DNA of 64,000 bases. Source: Williamsia deligens (GTDB taxonomy: Bacteria; Actinomycetota; Actinomycetes; Mycobacteriales; Mycobacteriaceae). Every line of letters begins with the position of its first letter. Position 1 is the stretch's first letter. Location: NCBI RefSeq assembly GCF_024171765.1, contig NZ_JAMTCI010000002.1:558001-622000 (forward strand), given 5' to 3'. The notes beneath the pieces were generated by a model. The model made no database searches, was not told the origin of the DNA, and was given only the letters and a program-made list of their open reading frames with translations. Below, piece by piece: positions 23,596 through 33,750 of the stretch. The position numbers and the translations under genes are program-made.

Positions 23596-26500
23596 CGGGC
23601 CGAGGACTCCGCGAACGCCGGGTAGTCGCCGTCGGCGTCGAGCCGCACACCGTCGTCGAGGAGCATCGCCGCCTCCCGGTCGGGGTCGGGACCGTCGTCG
23701 CCGAGGCGACGGTTCGGCGGCCGCTGGTACAGCGCCTGTCCCCCACACATCGCCTCGAGTCGACGCCGGCCGCCCTCCCTCGACCGATCCGCAGCGGCAC
23801 GGCGGTAGGCCGCGCGACGCTCGGGATCGAGTGCGGCGACGAACGCCTCCGGGTGGACCACCGCGACCAGACCCGACACGTGACCGAACCCCAGGCTCGT
23901 CAGCAGACCGGCCTTGAGCGGGAACCGGTCCCCGAGGCGCAGCGCCTCGGTCACCCACACCAGGTGCGGATGGCGGCGCATGGCGTCGTCGACGCAGTCC
24001 AGGCTCCGGTTGGGCGGGATGACACCCTCCCGCAGCATCTGGCACAGACCGATCAGCTGGAAGGCGGCCGCGCCGCCTTTCGCATGGCCCGTCAGCGACT
24101 TCTGCGACACCACGAACAGCGGCGCACCGTCGTTGCGGCCCAACGCGCCCGCGATCCGCTCGTGCAGGTCCGCCTCGTTGGGATCGTTGGCCTTGGTGGA
24201 CGTGTCGTGCTTCGACACCACCGCGACGTCGTCGGGGCTCACCCCGAAATCGCGCAGTGCCCGCGCCATCGGCGACTCCGACCGTCCGCGCGCCGCTCCG
24301 AGCGCACCGATCCCGGGGGCCGGGATGGAGGTGTGCACGCCGTCGCCGAAGCTCTGTGCCCAGGCGACGACGCCCAGCACGGGCAGGCCCATGTCGGCAG
24401 CCACGTCACCGCGGGCGAGGAGAACCGTTCCGCCGCCCTGGGATTCGACGAACCCGCCACGTCGGCGGTCGTTGGCGCGGGAGAACCGACGCGGGTCGAT
24501 GCCGCGTGCGGCCATCGCGGCCGAGTCGGCCGTCGCGGACATGTCGCCGAACCCGACGATGCCCTCGATGGACAGGTCGTCGAAACCACCGGTGACCGCG
24601 AAGAGTGCCTTGCCGAGCCTGATCTTGTCGACACCCTCCTCGACCGAGACCGCGGCGGTCGCGCATGCCGCGACCGGATGGACCATCGCGCCGTAGCCAC
24701 CGACGTAGGACTGGACGACGTGCGCGGCGATGACGTTCGGGAGCGCCTCCTGCAGGATGTCGTTCGCCTTCGACTCGCCCAGCAGCGTGTCGATGTACAG
24801 CGACCGCATCGACTCCATGCCTCCCATACCCGTGCCCTGGGTGTTCGCGACGAGACCCGGGTGCACCCAGCGCATCAGCTCGGACGGGTCGAACCCGGAC
24901 CCGAGGAACGCGTCCACCGTGGCCACGATGTTCCACAGCGCGACCCGGTCCAGCGACGCCGCCATGTCCGCGGAGATGCCGTACACGGTGGGATCGAAGC
25001 CGGTCGGGATCTGCCCACCGACCGTGCGCGACAGGGTGAACCGTCGCGGCACGCGGATCTCGGTGCCCGCCCTGCGGGTCACCTCCCACTCCCCGCCGCC
25101 GGCCACCGGCGCCACGACCGTGCGCTCGGGATCCGACGCCGCAAACGCTCGCGCCTCCTCCTCGGTGGACACGGTGAAGGTGAGGTCCTCGTCGAGGAAG
25201 ACCGACTCCAGCAGCGGCGCGGTGTTGTCGACCATCTCGCCGTCGTCGGCGTAGCGGCGGATGCCGCACCGCTCGACGACCGCATCGTGGTAGCGGTCGG
25301 CGATCTCGTGTTCGGCCACCGGATCTCCGGTCTCCGTGTCGTACCACCCGGGCTTGGGGGTCTGCTCCCAGGTGATCAGCCCTGTGCTCCAGGCGAGTTC
25401 GAGGACGCCGGCCGCCGAGAGCGTCTCGGAGACCTCCATCTCGAACCGGGTGCGGGAGCTGCCGTAGGGACCGAGTTCCCCGGCTCCGACGACCACGACG
25501 AGATCGGCGGGGTCGACGGTCAGCTCGGGCCAGGTCGGCGTCGTGCCCGTGACGGGCCGCGCGGGCGCGGGGAGGGCAGGGACGGTGGGCACAGTGGTCT
25601 CGACGACGTCGTCTGCGACCGTCTGCGCCTGGGCCTGTGCGGCGAGCGCGGCGAGATCGAGATCGACGTTGGCCAGGCCCGCGGTGAGATCGGCGACGAT
25701 CGGGGCCTGCAGCGCGGCCTCACGACGGGGCGCGGTGCACAGCGACACGAGCTCGTCGGCCATCTGCTCGGTGGTCCAGGTGCGCACACCGGCGGCCTCC
25801 ACGGCGGCGACCATGCCGTCGTTGTGGCCCATGAGTCCGGTGCCCCGCACCCAGCCGATGATGGCGTGGGCCAGCGTGACGCCGGAGTTCCACGACGACT
25901 CCGAGGACCACCGCGCGACGAGCGCGTCGAGGGCGGCCTTGCTCTCGCCGTACGCGCCGTCCCCGCCGAACATCCCGCGGTTGGGCGATCCCGGCAGCAC
26001 CACGTGCACACGACCGTCGATGTCGTGGTCGGCGCCGATGGACCCGAGGCCGGCGATGAGACGCTCCACCGACCACAGCAGGACCTTCATCTCGAGCTCG
26101 GCCCGCGGCCCGACGTCGGCGAGGTCGCCGGCCACCCGCGGCGCGGCGAACGGGAACAGCAGGGTGGGGCGCAGTGCGGGTTTCACGACGGTGGTCGATC
26201 CGCCTGCGGTCTCGGTCTGCTCCGCGCCGATCCACTCGACCAGGTCGTCGACGTCGGTGTAGGAGTACATGTTCGCCGAGGCGAGCCACAGGACCGCGCC
26301 GTCGCGGGCGCTGTCGCGGTAGAGCTGCTTGAAGAAGGCGACCCGGTCGGCGTCGAGACGGGAACTCGTCGCGACCACCGTGGCGCCGCCGGCGAGGAGA
26401 CGCCCGACGACGGCGGCCGCGATGGATCCGGCGGACGCGCCGGTGACCACGGCCACCTCCCCTTCCCAGACACCCGGGGCGGGATCCTCGGCCTCGTGGG

Positions 26501-29500
26501 CGATCTGGGCGTAGACCCTCGCCCGGACACCGTCGCCCACGCGCAGCGCCTTGCCCTGCCACCAGGTCGCCTGCTGGGCGATCGTGTGACCGGCACCGGC
26601 GAACCGTGCGGTGACGACGTCGAAGTCGCTGTCGAGTCGGTGCTCGTCGGCGAGCCACAGACGGGCCAGGTCCTCGCGGGCACTCGCCCACCGGTCGTCG
26701 ACGAGGACGGTTGCCTTCTCGTCGAAGGTCGGTGTGACGATCCGCAGCCAGTCCGCGCCGAGTTCGGCGGAGACGCGGTCGGAGAGAACGCGTGCGGCGT
26801 GCGCGTCCTCGTCGACGGCGTCGGACGGGTCGAGGTCGTCGTCGAGTCCGAGCTTGCGCAGCACCGTCCGCGCCGCGGAGGCCAGTGCCCCGCTGCGACC
26901 GGTGAACTGCTCGGTCAGGGCACCCAGTGCAGCGGCGTCCACCGTCGCACCCGCACCGGAGTCGTTGGCGGGCTTGCTCACCGCGACGCCCTGCTGCGTG
27001 CCGACCGCGGCGACAGCGGCGTCGATGGCGGCGTCGAGAGCGTCGACCGACGCCACCGGACCACCGGTGAGGCCGCCGAGGTCGCCGCCGCGCACCGATG
27101 CGCCCTCACGGGTACCGAGTGCCAGCGCCACCGTGGCGTGCCGCGCCCACCCGGGGCCCAGCTGCCAGACCGAGGTGACCCGGTCCTCGATGTACGCCGG
27201 GCGCTTGTTCAGTGGTCCGAGCACCTTGCGCAGTGCATCACCGACGGCGTCGGACAGGACGGCCCCGAAGGGCTTGTAGCCACGGGCGAGCGCGTCGACC
27301 GTCGACGCCAGGCCGGCCATGTCGGCCTCGGCCGCTCCGTCGATGGCGCCGAGACCGAGCTCGGCGCCGACGTCGAGCAGGAGTTGGTTGCGTCGCGACG
27401 AGACACCGTCGCACAGCGCCTCGATCGTGTCCGCGGCACCGATCTGGTCCGGGCGCATCTTCGTCCAGATCGCGATGACCGCGCGGACGGCGTCCGACGG
27501 GACGAAGGCGATGTCGTCGGGACGGGGGCCCGACGGCGCTGGCGCGGTCGGGGCGACGACGGTCGCCGTCGGTACGGCCGGGGTCTCGGCGGATTCGACG
27601 GGCGCCGTGTCGGTCTCGTCCTCCGGCTCGTCGGGTGCCTCGTCCTGGGCGAGGATCACCTGGGTGTCCCGCTCGACGTTGAGCACCTGCACCGCCACGT
27701 CGGCGAAGTCCGGCAGCTTGAGGGTGTTCGTGGCCAGTCCCGCCAGGGTCGGTGCGGTCGCCACCCCGACCTCGACGAACCGCTCGACACCGAGACCGCC
27801 GGTGTCGGGTCCGGCGAAGAGCAGGTCCTGGGTCTCGATCCACCGCACCGGGCTCGCGAACTGCCATGCGAGGAGCTCGATGAGGATGGTCCGGGCCAGC
27901 GCGGACCGGTCCGCGGATGCGGTCTCGAAGTCGGCGAGCACCGCCGCGAGCGGCTCCGACGGAACGAGATCGGCGATCTCGGCGACGAAGGCGCGGTCGA
28001 GCGAGAACGGCCGCGGCACCAGGTTCGGGATGTAGCGACCGATGAGGACGTCGGGGTCGAGCGACTCCGGCAGCAGTTCCTGCAGTCGGGTCCGGAACTC
28101 GGGCACCCCGTCGCGCAGGACGCTGGAGTGGAACGGCACGTCGATGCCCGGGATGACGATGAACCCGCGCTTGCCGCCGAACTCGGCCCGGCGACGTTCG
28201 ATGTGCGCCTCGAGGTTCTCCAGACCCCGCACCGTGCCCGCGACCGCGTACTGCGTGTCCCGCTGGTTGAGGTTCACGACCTCGAGGAACTCCCCGCAGG
28301 TGCGTGCGACCTGCTCGACGAAGGCCACGACCTCGTGGTCGGCGACGCCGAACTGGCTCGGGCGGATGGCCGCCAGGCGGTAGTCGCTGCGTCCCAGCTC
28401 ATCTCGGGGGACGAGGTGGTGCATCGCCTCGCCACGTTGGAAGACGACCTCGAGCACGGCCTCCAGCGGCAGCACGCCGGCGCACGCGGCCAGCGCGTTG
28501 TACTCGCCGACGGAGTGACCACAGGTGATGGCGTCCTCGACGAAACCACCGGCCTCCGTCAGTTCCGCGATCTGCGCGACGCCGAGTGTGGCCATCGCCA
28601 CCTGGGTGAACTGGGTGAGGAACAGCACGCCGTCGGGATGGGTGTAGGTGGTGCCGCGCGCCACGAGCGTCGTCGGGTTGTCGCGGACCACCGCCAGGAT
28701 CGAGAAGCCCAGTGCCGCGCGGGTGTGCGCGTCCGCGCGCTCCCAGACGTCACGGGCCGCTGCCGATCGTGACCGGGCCGCGAGTCCCATCCCGGCACTC
28801 TGGATCCCCTGGCCGGGGAAGGCGTACACGGTCCGCGGTGCGGCGAGACGGCCGGTGGCGGCGAGCACGAGGTCGCCGTCGACCGAGCAGGTCACCTCGA
28901 CGACCTCGGCGCCGTGATCGAGCCCGACACGGTCCACGCGCACGGTCACGTCGTCACCGGTCCGGACCATCCCGAGGTAGCGCGCCGTCCAGCCGAGGAG
29001 CGGACGGGGGGCGGGGACGGGCCTGTCGGAGTCGGTGGCGGTGACGACGTGCTGGGCCAGTGCCGACAGCCACATCCCGTGCACGATCGGATCGCCGAGA
29101 CCGGCGAGCCGCGACGCGCGGGGATCGGTGTGGATCGGGTTGCGGTCACCGGAGACGGCGGCGAAGCCGTGCATGCGGGCCGGTGCCCGCACCGTCGCGG
29201 TGCGTACGAGTGCGCGGGTCGCGGCGCGCTCGTCGTCCGGGACGCCGCCCGCGCGGACGGGATCGGTGAGCTCGGCGGGGCCCTGGCGGCCGCGGATGGC
29301 GAACCGCTCGGTCGCGGCGACGAGGATCGCTGTGTCGGTGGCGATCTCGACGTCGACGGCGATGACCCGACCCACGGAGGCGTCGCTCACGGACCGCAGC
29401 GACGCGGTGACGCGGACCTCGGTGTCGGTGCGCGGCAGCACACCGGTGGTGGCGACGGCGTGGTCGAGGTGGACGAGGTCGAGCAGGCCCTCGACGACAG

Positions 29501-32500
29501 GGCGGTCGTCGGTGGTGCGGGCCGCACCGATGACGGCGAACACAGACGGCCACGCGAGCCCGATCACCGCGTCCGGGACGGCGAACCCGCGACTGCCCGA
29601 CGGTGTCGACGCGGACAGTCGCGACGGGAGCCCGTGCGCGGTGACGCCGGCGTGGTCGGCGGCGAGGTCGGCGGCCCAGTGGGCCGTGATGGTCGCGACC
29701 CCGTCGACGACCTCGGGCAGGTCTCCCCCACCCGCGACGGTCAGGATCGTGCGCATCGCGTCCGACGCCGCGTCGAGATCGACACGGGGGCAGGCGCCGT
29801 CGGCGAACCCGTCGTCGACGGTCAGCGGAATGGTGACGCTCGTGACGGCGATCGGCACGACGAGATCCACACCGGTCGCGGTGCGCGTGAGGGTGGCGCC
29901 GGTCGGCGCGTGCTCCGCGCGGTCGTCACCGTCGTCGAGGAAGGACCACCGGTTCAGGTCACCGAGGCGGGCGATCGGGTTGGTCACCATGCGTCCAGCC
30001 CACTCGACCGAGTCCGCGGCGATGACGGCGGCCAGGAGACCGTCGTGGCCGGCGATCCCGGCGCGGCGGGACACCGTCGACGAGACCGTCGCGCCCCGGG
30101 CGAGCATCTCCTGGGCGAGGTGCGACTCGAAGCGGTCCAGCAGCTCACCGACGGGCTCGTCGACGCGGGTGATGCCCGCGACCGCGACCGGTCCCGGGAT
30201 CACGCAGACCTCGTCCGCGCCGTAGCGCGCGTCGTGGGCCTGCCACAGGGAGTCGCTGCGCCACCAGCGGCGCACGTCGGCGTCGACCACCGGCACGAAG
30301 TTCACCGGCTTGCCGGGGGTACGGCACAGCCCGAGGAAGAACGCGACGTCGGCGGGATGCAGGACGTCGGCGTCGATCTCGGGGAACAGGCCCCCGAGGA
30401 CGTCGATCGCGGCGTGCGGGTTGTCGGTGGACGCGTCGTCGGCGAAGACCGTCTCGACCTCACCACGGTCGGCGGGATGCATGCGGGCCTCGGTGCGCTG
30501 CAGCATCTGCCGGAAGCGGTCGCGCCAGGTGAGATCGGCCCATTCCGGCGCAGGACCCGGGTCGGTGCCGACGGCCAGGTCGGCGTAGCGGGTGAGCCAC
30601 GCCCGATAGGTCATCGCGGCCACGTCACCGAAGTAGGGCTTGGCCGTGGCGTCGAGGGCGGCGATGATCTCGCCGCGGCGCTGCGCGACGGCGTCGGCGT
30701 CTCCGGCGACCTCGTCGAGCAGGCGACCGCACGCCGACGCGGCGTTGTCGATCTCGTGGATGTCGGCACCGAGTTGGCTGCGGCCCGAGGCCATCCCGTC
30801 CGCGGCGTGACCCGCACCGATCCACCGGTCGGATCCGGGTGTGTCGACGAGCAGCTGCTTGACGGCCGGGGACGTGGTCGCCTCCAGCACCGCCATGGTG
30901 ACGGTCCCGAGGAGGATGCCGTCGACCGGCATCGCCGGGAAGCCGTGGGCGGTCGACCAACGGCCGGTGAGGTAGTCCGCGGCGCGCACGGGTGTGCCGA
31001 TCCCCCCGCCGACACAGATCACGGCGTTGGGTCGGGCACGCAGCTCGGCGTAGGTGGCCAGGACGAGGTCGTCGAGGTCCTCCCACGAGTGGTGGCCGCC
31101 GGCGCGCCCGCCCTCGATGTGGACGATGACCGGGTGCGCGGGGACCTCGGCGGCGATGCGGACCACGGAGCGGATCTGCTCGACGGTGCCCGGCTTGAAC
31201 GCGACGTAGGGGATGCCGGCGTCGACGAGTTCCTCGACCAGGGCGACCGCCTCGTCGAGTTCGGGGACGCCGGCCGACACCACGACACCGTCGACGGGGG
31301 CGCCGGCCGCACGGGCCTTCTGGACCAGTCGCTTGCCGCCCAGCTGCAACTTCCAGAGGTAGGGGTCGAGGAAGAGCGCGTTGAACTGCGCCTGACGACC
31401 GGGCTCGAGCAGCGCGTCCAGCCGGGCCAGGTTGTCGGCGAGGATCTCCTCGGTGACCTGTCCGCCGCCGGCGAGCTCGGCCCAGTGACCGGCGTTGGCG
31501 GCCGCGGCCACGATGGCGGGGTCCACGGTCGTGGGGGTCATCCCGGCCAGCAGCATCGGCGACCGGCCGGTCAGCCGCGTGAACGCGGTCTCGACGACGG
31601 TCCTGCCGTCGGGGAGCTGGGCGACCGTGGGGGCGTGGACGCTCCACGGAGCGGGCACCGACGGCACACCGCCGGGGGCGAAGACGTTGCGCTGGCCGCC
31701 GCGCAGCGCGGCCGGGACACAGCCGATGCCGCGCCCGCGGACGTTGGGCACCGACAGGCGCGTCGCCGAGTCCGACGGACCGAGATCGAGCAGCCACCGC
31801 ACTCCGCTGTCGGCGACCTCGTCGAGTTCCGCGACCCAGTCACACGGGCTCACCAGGACCGCATCGGCGCGATCGCGGGCCCATCCGGTGTCCAGTCCGC
31901 AGAGCTGCGCCCACTCGACGACGAGCTCGACGGCCTCGACCATCGCGGGATGGTGGAAGGCGACCGAGACGTCGACAGTGTCGAATGTCGGCGCGAACGG
32001 CGCGCCACCGGTGATCTTCGCCTTGCGGTCGGCGGCCTCGGCGGACGCGATGGCGGCGCACCGCTTCTCCAGGGCGCGCAACTGGCGCGGTGAGCCGGAC
32101 ACGGCGACCGACCGTCGGCCGTTGCGGATCGCGACGACCGGGGCGATCGCGGCGTCCTGCGCGACGAGCTCGGAACGGTGGTCGGCGAGGATCTCGGCGA
32201 GGCGCGCGGGGTCGACCCGGCTGATCGACAGCATGGGGCTGCCGTCGGCGCCGGCGGCGAGCCCACGGCGACGGGCGACGGTGGCACCCGCGGCGCCGAT
32301 GAGGTGTGCCAGGGCCAGGAGCCCACCCGCCGCGCCGGCCCCCGATGAGTCGGTGACCGCATCCGCGGCCAACACGCCCTGCGAGTGACCGGCGACGGCC
32401 TGGGGGCGGATGCGTGCGGTGTCGAGTCCCTGTTTCGCCAGCGCCGCGAGGGCCGCGATCTGGGTGAGGAGGATGCCCGGGACGGACTGCGCGGCGCCCG

Positions 32501-32825
32501 CGAGGACGTCGGGTGCGGGGACATCCCTATCCGCGGCGAGGGCGTGCACCCAGGTGAGCGGATCGAACCCGTCGGGGCGGACGGCGTCGAGCTGCGCGGT
32601 CACCGGTGCGACGAGACGTTCTGCCGCCTCGACGGTCTGCGCGAGCGAGTGGTCGAGTTCTGCGTCGATGACGAGTTCCGCGAGGGCCGGGAGCCACGGG
32701 GTGCCCTGGCCACCGAAGGTGACGGCGTACGGCGTGCCGGACATCAGGCGCGCGATCAGGGTGTCGGTGTGTCGACCTGCCGACGGGGTGCCGTCGGTGT
32801 TGTTGCGGTACTCGTTGACCGTCAC
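23592..32825 (-). CDS. fas: Type I fatty acid synthase
   Basis: 3077 residues from the GTG at 32825, preceded by GAGGAGAA; the frame to 33047 is not supported. Domains run AT (GHSQG serine near 145), ER (LAGMTPTT near 430), MaoC-type DH (GDRNPIHTDP near 1230), malonyl/palmitoyl transferase (GHSVGEY near 1440), ACP (GVSSRRNQ, phosphopantetheine serine near 1809), KR (VVTGASAG near 2128) and KS (active Cys in ACATAAV near 2720). This is the mycobacterial FAS-I order, in one chain that assembles as a hexamer and makes C16-C26 acyl-CoA for membrane lipids and mycolic acids. M. tuberculosis Fas is 3069 residues. acpS is coupled downstream. Confidence 0.97.
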   Translation of the reverse strand: MTVNEYRNNTDGTPSAGRHTDTLIARLMSGTPYAVTFGGQGTPWLPALAELVIDAELDHSLAQTVEAAERLVAPVTAQLDAVRPDGFDPLTWVHALAADRDVPAPDVLAGAAQSVPGILLTQIAALAALAKQGLDTARIRPQAVAGHSQGVLAADAVTDSSGAGAAGGLLALAHLIGAAGATVARRRGLAAGADGSPMLSISRVDPARLAEILADHRSELVAQDAAIAPVVAIRNGRRSVAVSGSPRQLRALEKRCAAIASAEAADRKAKITGGAPFAPTFDTVDVSVAFHHPAMVEAVELVVEWAQLCGLDTGWARDRADAVLVSPCDWVAELDEVADSGVRWLLDLGPSDSATRLSVPNVRGRGIGCVPAALRGGQRNVFAPGGVPSVPAPWSVHAPTVAQLPDGRTVVETAFTRLTGRSPMLLAGMTPTTVDPAIVAAAANAGHWAELAGGGQVTEEILADNLARLDALLEPGRQAQFNALFLDPYLWKLQLGGKRLVQKARAAGAPVDGVVVSAGVPELDEAVALVEELVDAGIPYVAFKPGTVEQIRSVVRIAAEVPAHPVIVHIEGGRAGGHHSWEDLDDLVLATYAELRARPNAVICVGGGIGTPVRAADYLTGRWSTAHGFPAMPVDGILLGTVTMAVLEATTSPAVKQLLVDTPGSDRWIGAGHAADGMASGRSQLGADIHEIDNAASACGRLLDEVAGDADAVAQRRGEIIAALDATAKPYFGDVAAMTYRAWLTRYADLAVGTDPGPAPEWADLTWRDRFRQMLQRTEARMHPADRGEVETVFADDASTDNPHAAIDVLGGLFPEIDADVLHPADVAFFLGLCRTPGKPVNFVPVVDADVRRWWRSDSLWQAHDARYGADEVCVIPGPVAVAGITRVDEPVGELLDRFESHLAQEMLARGATVSSTVSRRAGIAGHDGLLAAVIAADSVEWAGRMVTNPIARLGDLNRWSFLDDGDDRAEHAPTGATLTRTATGVDLVVPIAVTSVTIPLTVDDGFADGACPRVDLDAASDAMRTILTVAGGGDLPEVVDGVATITAHWAADLAADHAGVTAHGLPSRLSASTPSGSRGFAVPDAVIGLAWPSVFAVIGAARTTDDRPVVEGLLDLVHLDHAVATTGVLPRTDTEVRVTASLRSVSDASVGRVIAVDVEIATDTAILVAATERFAIRGRQGPAELTDPVRAGGVPDDERAATRALVRTATVRAPARMHGFAAVSGDRNPIHTDPRASRLAGLGDPIVHGMWLSALAQHVVTATDSDRPVPAPRPLLGWTARYLGMVRTGDDVTVRVDRVGLDHGAEVVEVTCSVDGDLVLAATGRLAAPRTVYAFPGQGIQSAGMGLAARSRSAAARDVWERADAHTRAALGFSILAVVRDNPTTLVARGTTYTHPDGVLFLTQFTQVAMATLGVAQIAELTEAGGFVEDAITCGHSVGEYNALAACAGVLPLEAVLEVVFQRGEAMHHLVPRDELGRSDYRLAAIRPSQFGVADHEVVAFVEQVARTCGEFLEVVNLNQRDTQYAVAGTVRGLENLEAHIERRRAEFGGKRGFIVIPGIDVPFHSSVLRDGVPEFRTRLQELLPESLDPDVLIGRYIPNLVPRPFSLDRAFVAEIADLVPSEPLAAVLADFETASADRSALARTILIELLAWQFASPVRWIETQDLLFAGPDTGGLGVERFVEVGVATAPTLAGLATNTLKLPDFADVAVQVLNVERDTQVILAQDEAPDEPEDETDTAPVESAETPAVPTATVVAPTAPAPSGPRPDDIAFVPSDAVRAVIAIWTKMRPDQIGAADTIEALCDGVSSRRNQLLLDVGAELGLGAIDGAAEADMAGLASTVDALARGYKPFGAVLSDAVGDALRKVLGPLNKRPAYIEDRVTSVWQLGPGWARHATVALALGTREGASVRGGDLGGLTGGPVASVDALDAAIDAAVAAVGTQQGVAVSKPANDSGAGATVDAAALGALTEQFTGRSGALASAARTVLRKLGLDDDLDPSDAVDEDAHAARVLSDRVSAELGADWLRIVTPTFDEKATVLVDDRWASAREDLARLWLADEHRLDSDFDVVTARFAGAGHTIAQQATWWQGKALRVGDGVRARVYAQIAHEAEDPAPGVWEGEVAVVTGASAGSIAAAVVGRLLAGGATVVATSSRLDADRVAFFKQLYRDSARDGAVLWLASANMYSYTDVDDLVEWIGAEQTETAGGSTTVVKPALRPTLLFPFAAPRVAGDLADVGPRAELEMKVLLWSVERLIAGLGSIGADHDIDGRVHVVLPGSPNRGMFGGDGAYGESKAALDALVARWSSESSWNSGVTLAHAIIGWVRGTGLMGHNDGMVAAVEAAGVRTWTTEQMADELVSLCTAPRREAALQAPIVADLTAGLANVDLDLAALAAQAQAQTVADDVVETTVPTVPALPAPARPVTGTTPTWPELTVDPADLVVVVGAGELGPYGSSRTRFEMEVSETLSAAGVLELAWSTGLITWEQTPKPGWYDTETGDPVAEHEIADRYHDAVVERCGIRRYADDGEMVDNTAPLLESVFLDEDLTFTVSTEEEARAFAASDPERTVVAPVAGGGEWEVTRRAGTEIRVPRRFTLSRTVGGQIPTGFDPTVYGISADMAASLDRVALWNIVATVDAFLGSGFDPSELMRWVHPGLVANTQGTGMGGMESMRSLYIDTLLGESKANDILQEALPNVIAAHVVQSYVGGYGAMVHPVAACATAAVSVEEGVDKIRLGKALFAVTGGFDDLSIEGIVGFGDMSATADSAAMAARGIDPRRFSRANDRRRGGFVESQGGGTVLLARGDVAADMGLPVLGVVAWAQSFGDGVHTSIPAPGIGALGAARGRSESPMARALRDFGVSPDDVAVVSKHDTSTKANDPNEADLHERIAGALGRNDGAPLFVVSQKSLTGHAKGGAAAFQLIGLCQMLREGVIPPNRSLDCVDDAMRRHPHLVWVTEALRLGDRFPLKAGLLTSLGFGHVSGLVAVVHPEAFVAALDPERRAAYRRAAADRSREGGRRRLEAMCGGQALYQRPPNRRLGDDGPDPDREAAMLLDDGVRLDADGDYPAFAESSAR

Positions 32826-33051
32826 AGTGGAGTTCTCCTCGGGGGTGGGGGTCGGCGGGGTGCAGGCGACATCGATGTCGGGCAGCAGCGGTGGCCGCGG
32901 TCCGGGCCGTCGCGGCCCGAGATGACCTGTCGCCCGGGCTCTCCCGCCGCGATGCGGGTCAGAACCGTTGTCACGGTGGCGATTGCGCGGGGGGCGCTGC
33001 GCGATCATGGGATTGCTGCCGTGCGGACGCGGACCATCGTCGCACACGAAA

Positions 33052-33067
33052 ATGAGGGATCCCTCAT
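33052..33067. promoter_or_regulatory. Perfect 16-bp palindrome upstream of fas
   Basis: ATGAGGGATCCCTCAT is perfectly symmetrical with no spacer and lies about 227 bases before the fas start in the divergent gap. It is a strong candidate operator for a dimeric regulator of fas; FasR is the regulator known for the fas-acpS promoter in mycobacteria. I cannot match this site to its published motif from memory. Confidence 0.55.
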
Positions 33068-33084
33068 GTTCTGGGGTGACCCGT

Positions 33085-33094
33085 GGGTATACCC
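33085..33094. promoter_or_regulatory. GGGTATACCC palindrome in fas/HIT region
   Basis: A perfect 10-bp palindrome followed by two GGTAAC-type repeats (33098-33103 and 33110-33115). It could be a second operator or overlap a promoter. Chance occurrence cannot be excluded. Confidence 0.3.
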
Positions 33095-33283
33095 GCGGGT
33101 AACCCCGTCGGTAACAAGTGCGGTTCGCGCCGGGACACCGGGGGGCCTCGGATACCGCGCAGGTCAGGGCCGGTGTCGCGCGCTGAACCGGGCGGTCACG
33201 ACGCCGGTCGCAGTTCGTTATCAGATCGTGATGTGTTCACGCTGCGTCGCGTACGACCCCGACGGGTTCGTACTGTGAGCGCC

Positions 33284-33700
33284 ATGGACTGCGTCTTCTG
33301 CTCGATCGTCGCCGGCGTCGCACCGTCCCGACAGGTCTACGCCGACGACGACGTGGTGGCGTTTCTCGACATCCGGCCCGTCAAACCCGGTCACACACTG
33401 GTCATCCCCCGGTCCCACACCCCGGATCTGGCCGGCCTCCCGGCCGCGGACGGCGCCGCGGTCTTCGCCGGCGCGAGCCGCGTGGCCGCAGCCCTGCGCC
33501 GGTCGAGCATCGCCGCCGACGGCGTCAACCTGGTCCTCAACGACGGCCGGGCGGCGTTCCAGACCGTGTTCCACACGCACATGCACGTCGTGCCGCGACA
33601 CCATGGGGACCGGTTGTCGTTCGCGAAGGGTTTCGTGACCCGGCGCGACCCCGATCCGGACGCCACCGCGGCGGCCATCCGGGCAGCCATCTCTTCCTGA
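33284..33700 (+). CDS. HIT-family hydrolase
   Basis: 138 residues from the ATG at 33284. CVFC near the start is the zinc-binding pair of the HINT/HIT group, and HTHMHVVPR holds the histidine triad His97, His99, His101. PVKPGHTLVIPRSH is also conserved. Such proteins hydrolyse purine nucleotide phosphoramidates or dinucleoside polyphosphates. It is divergent from fas and convergent with the large helicase, and has no evident link to either. Confidence 0.93.
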   Translation: MDCVFCSIVAGVAPSRQVYADDDVVAFLDIRPVKPGHTLVIPRSHTPDLAGLPAADGAAVFAGASRVAAALRRSSIAADGVNLVLNDGRAAFQTVFHTHMHVVPRHHGDRLSFAKGFVTRRDPDPDATAAAIRAAISS

Positions 33701-33750
33701 GCGCGGTCACGGGCCGGGATGCCGACGCCGCCCCCGGCTCGGCGGTGTGA

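Larger units (their letters stand above)
32826..33283. other. 458-base divergent promoter region of fas and HIT gene
   Basis: No ORF is convincing here; the frame upstream of fas is arginine/proline-rich and lacks homology. It holds a 16-base perfect palindrome at 33052 and a 10-base one at 33085, both about 230-270 bases upstream of fas. The long leader on the fas side and the palindromes suggest regulated transcription of fas. Confidence 0.6.

Noticed and set aside
23532-28772. A 1746-codon open frame on the plus strand
   Set aside because: It is antisense to fas, has Arg/Asp/Gly/His-rich composition with no motif, and arises because GC-rich third positions on one strand remove stops on the other. 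The fas protein on the minus strand is full of recognised motifs.
28914-32093. A 1059-codon plus-strand frame
   Set aside because: Antisense to fas with no motif or ribosome site; shadow of high GC.
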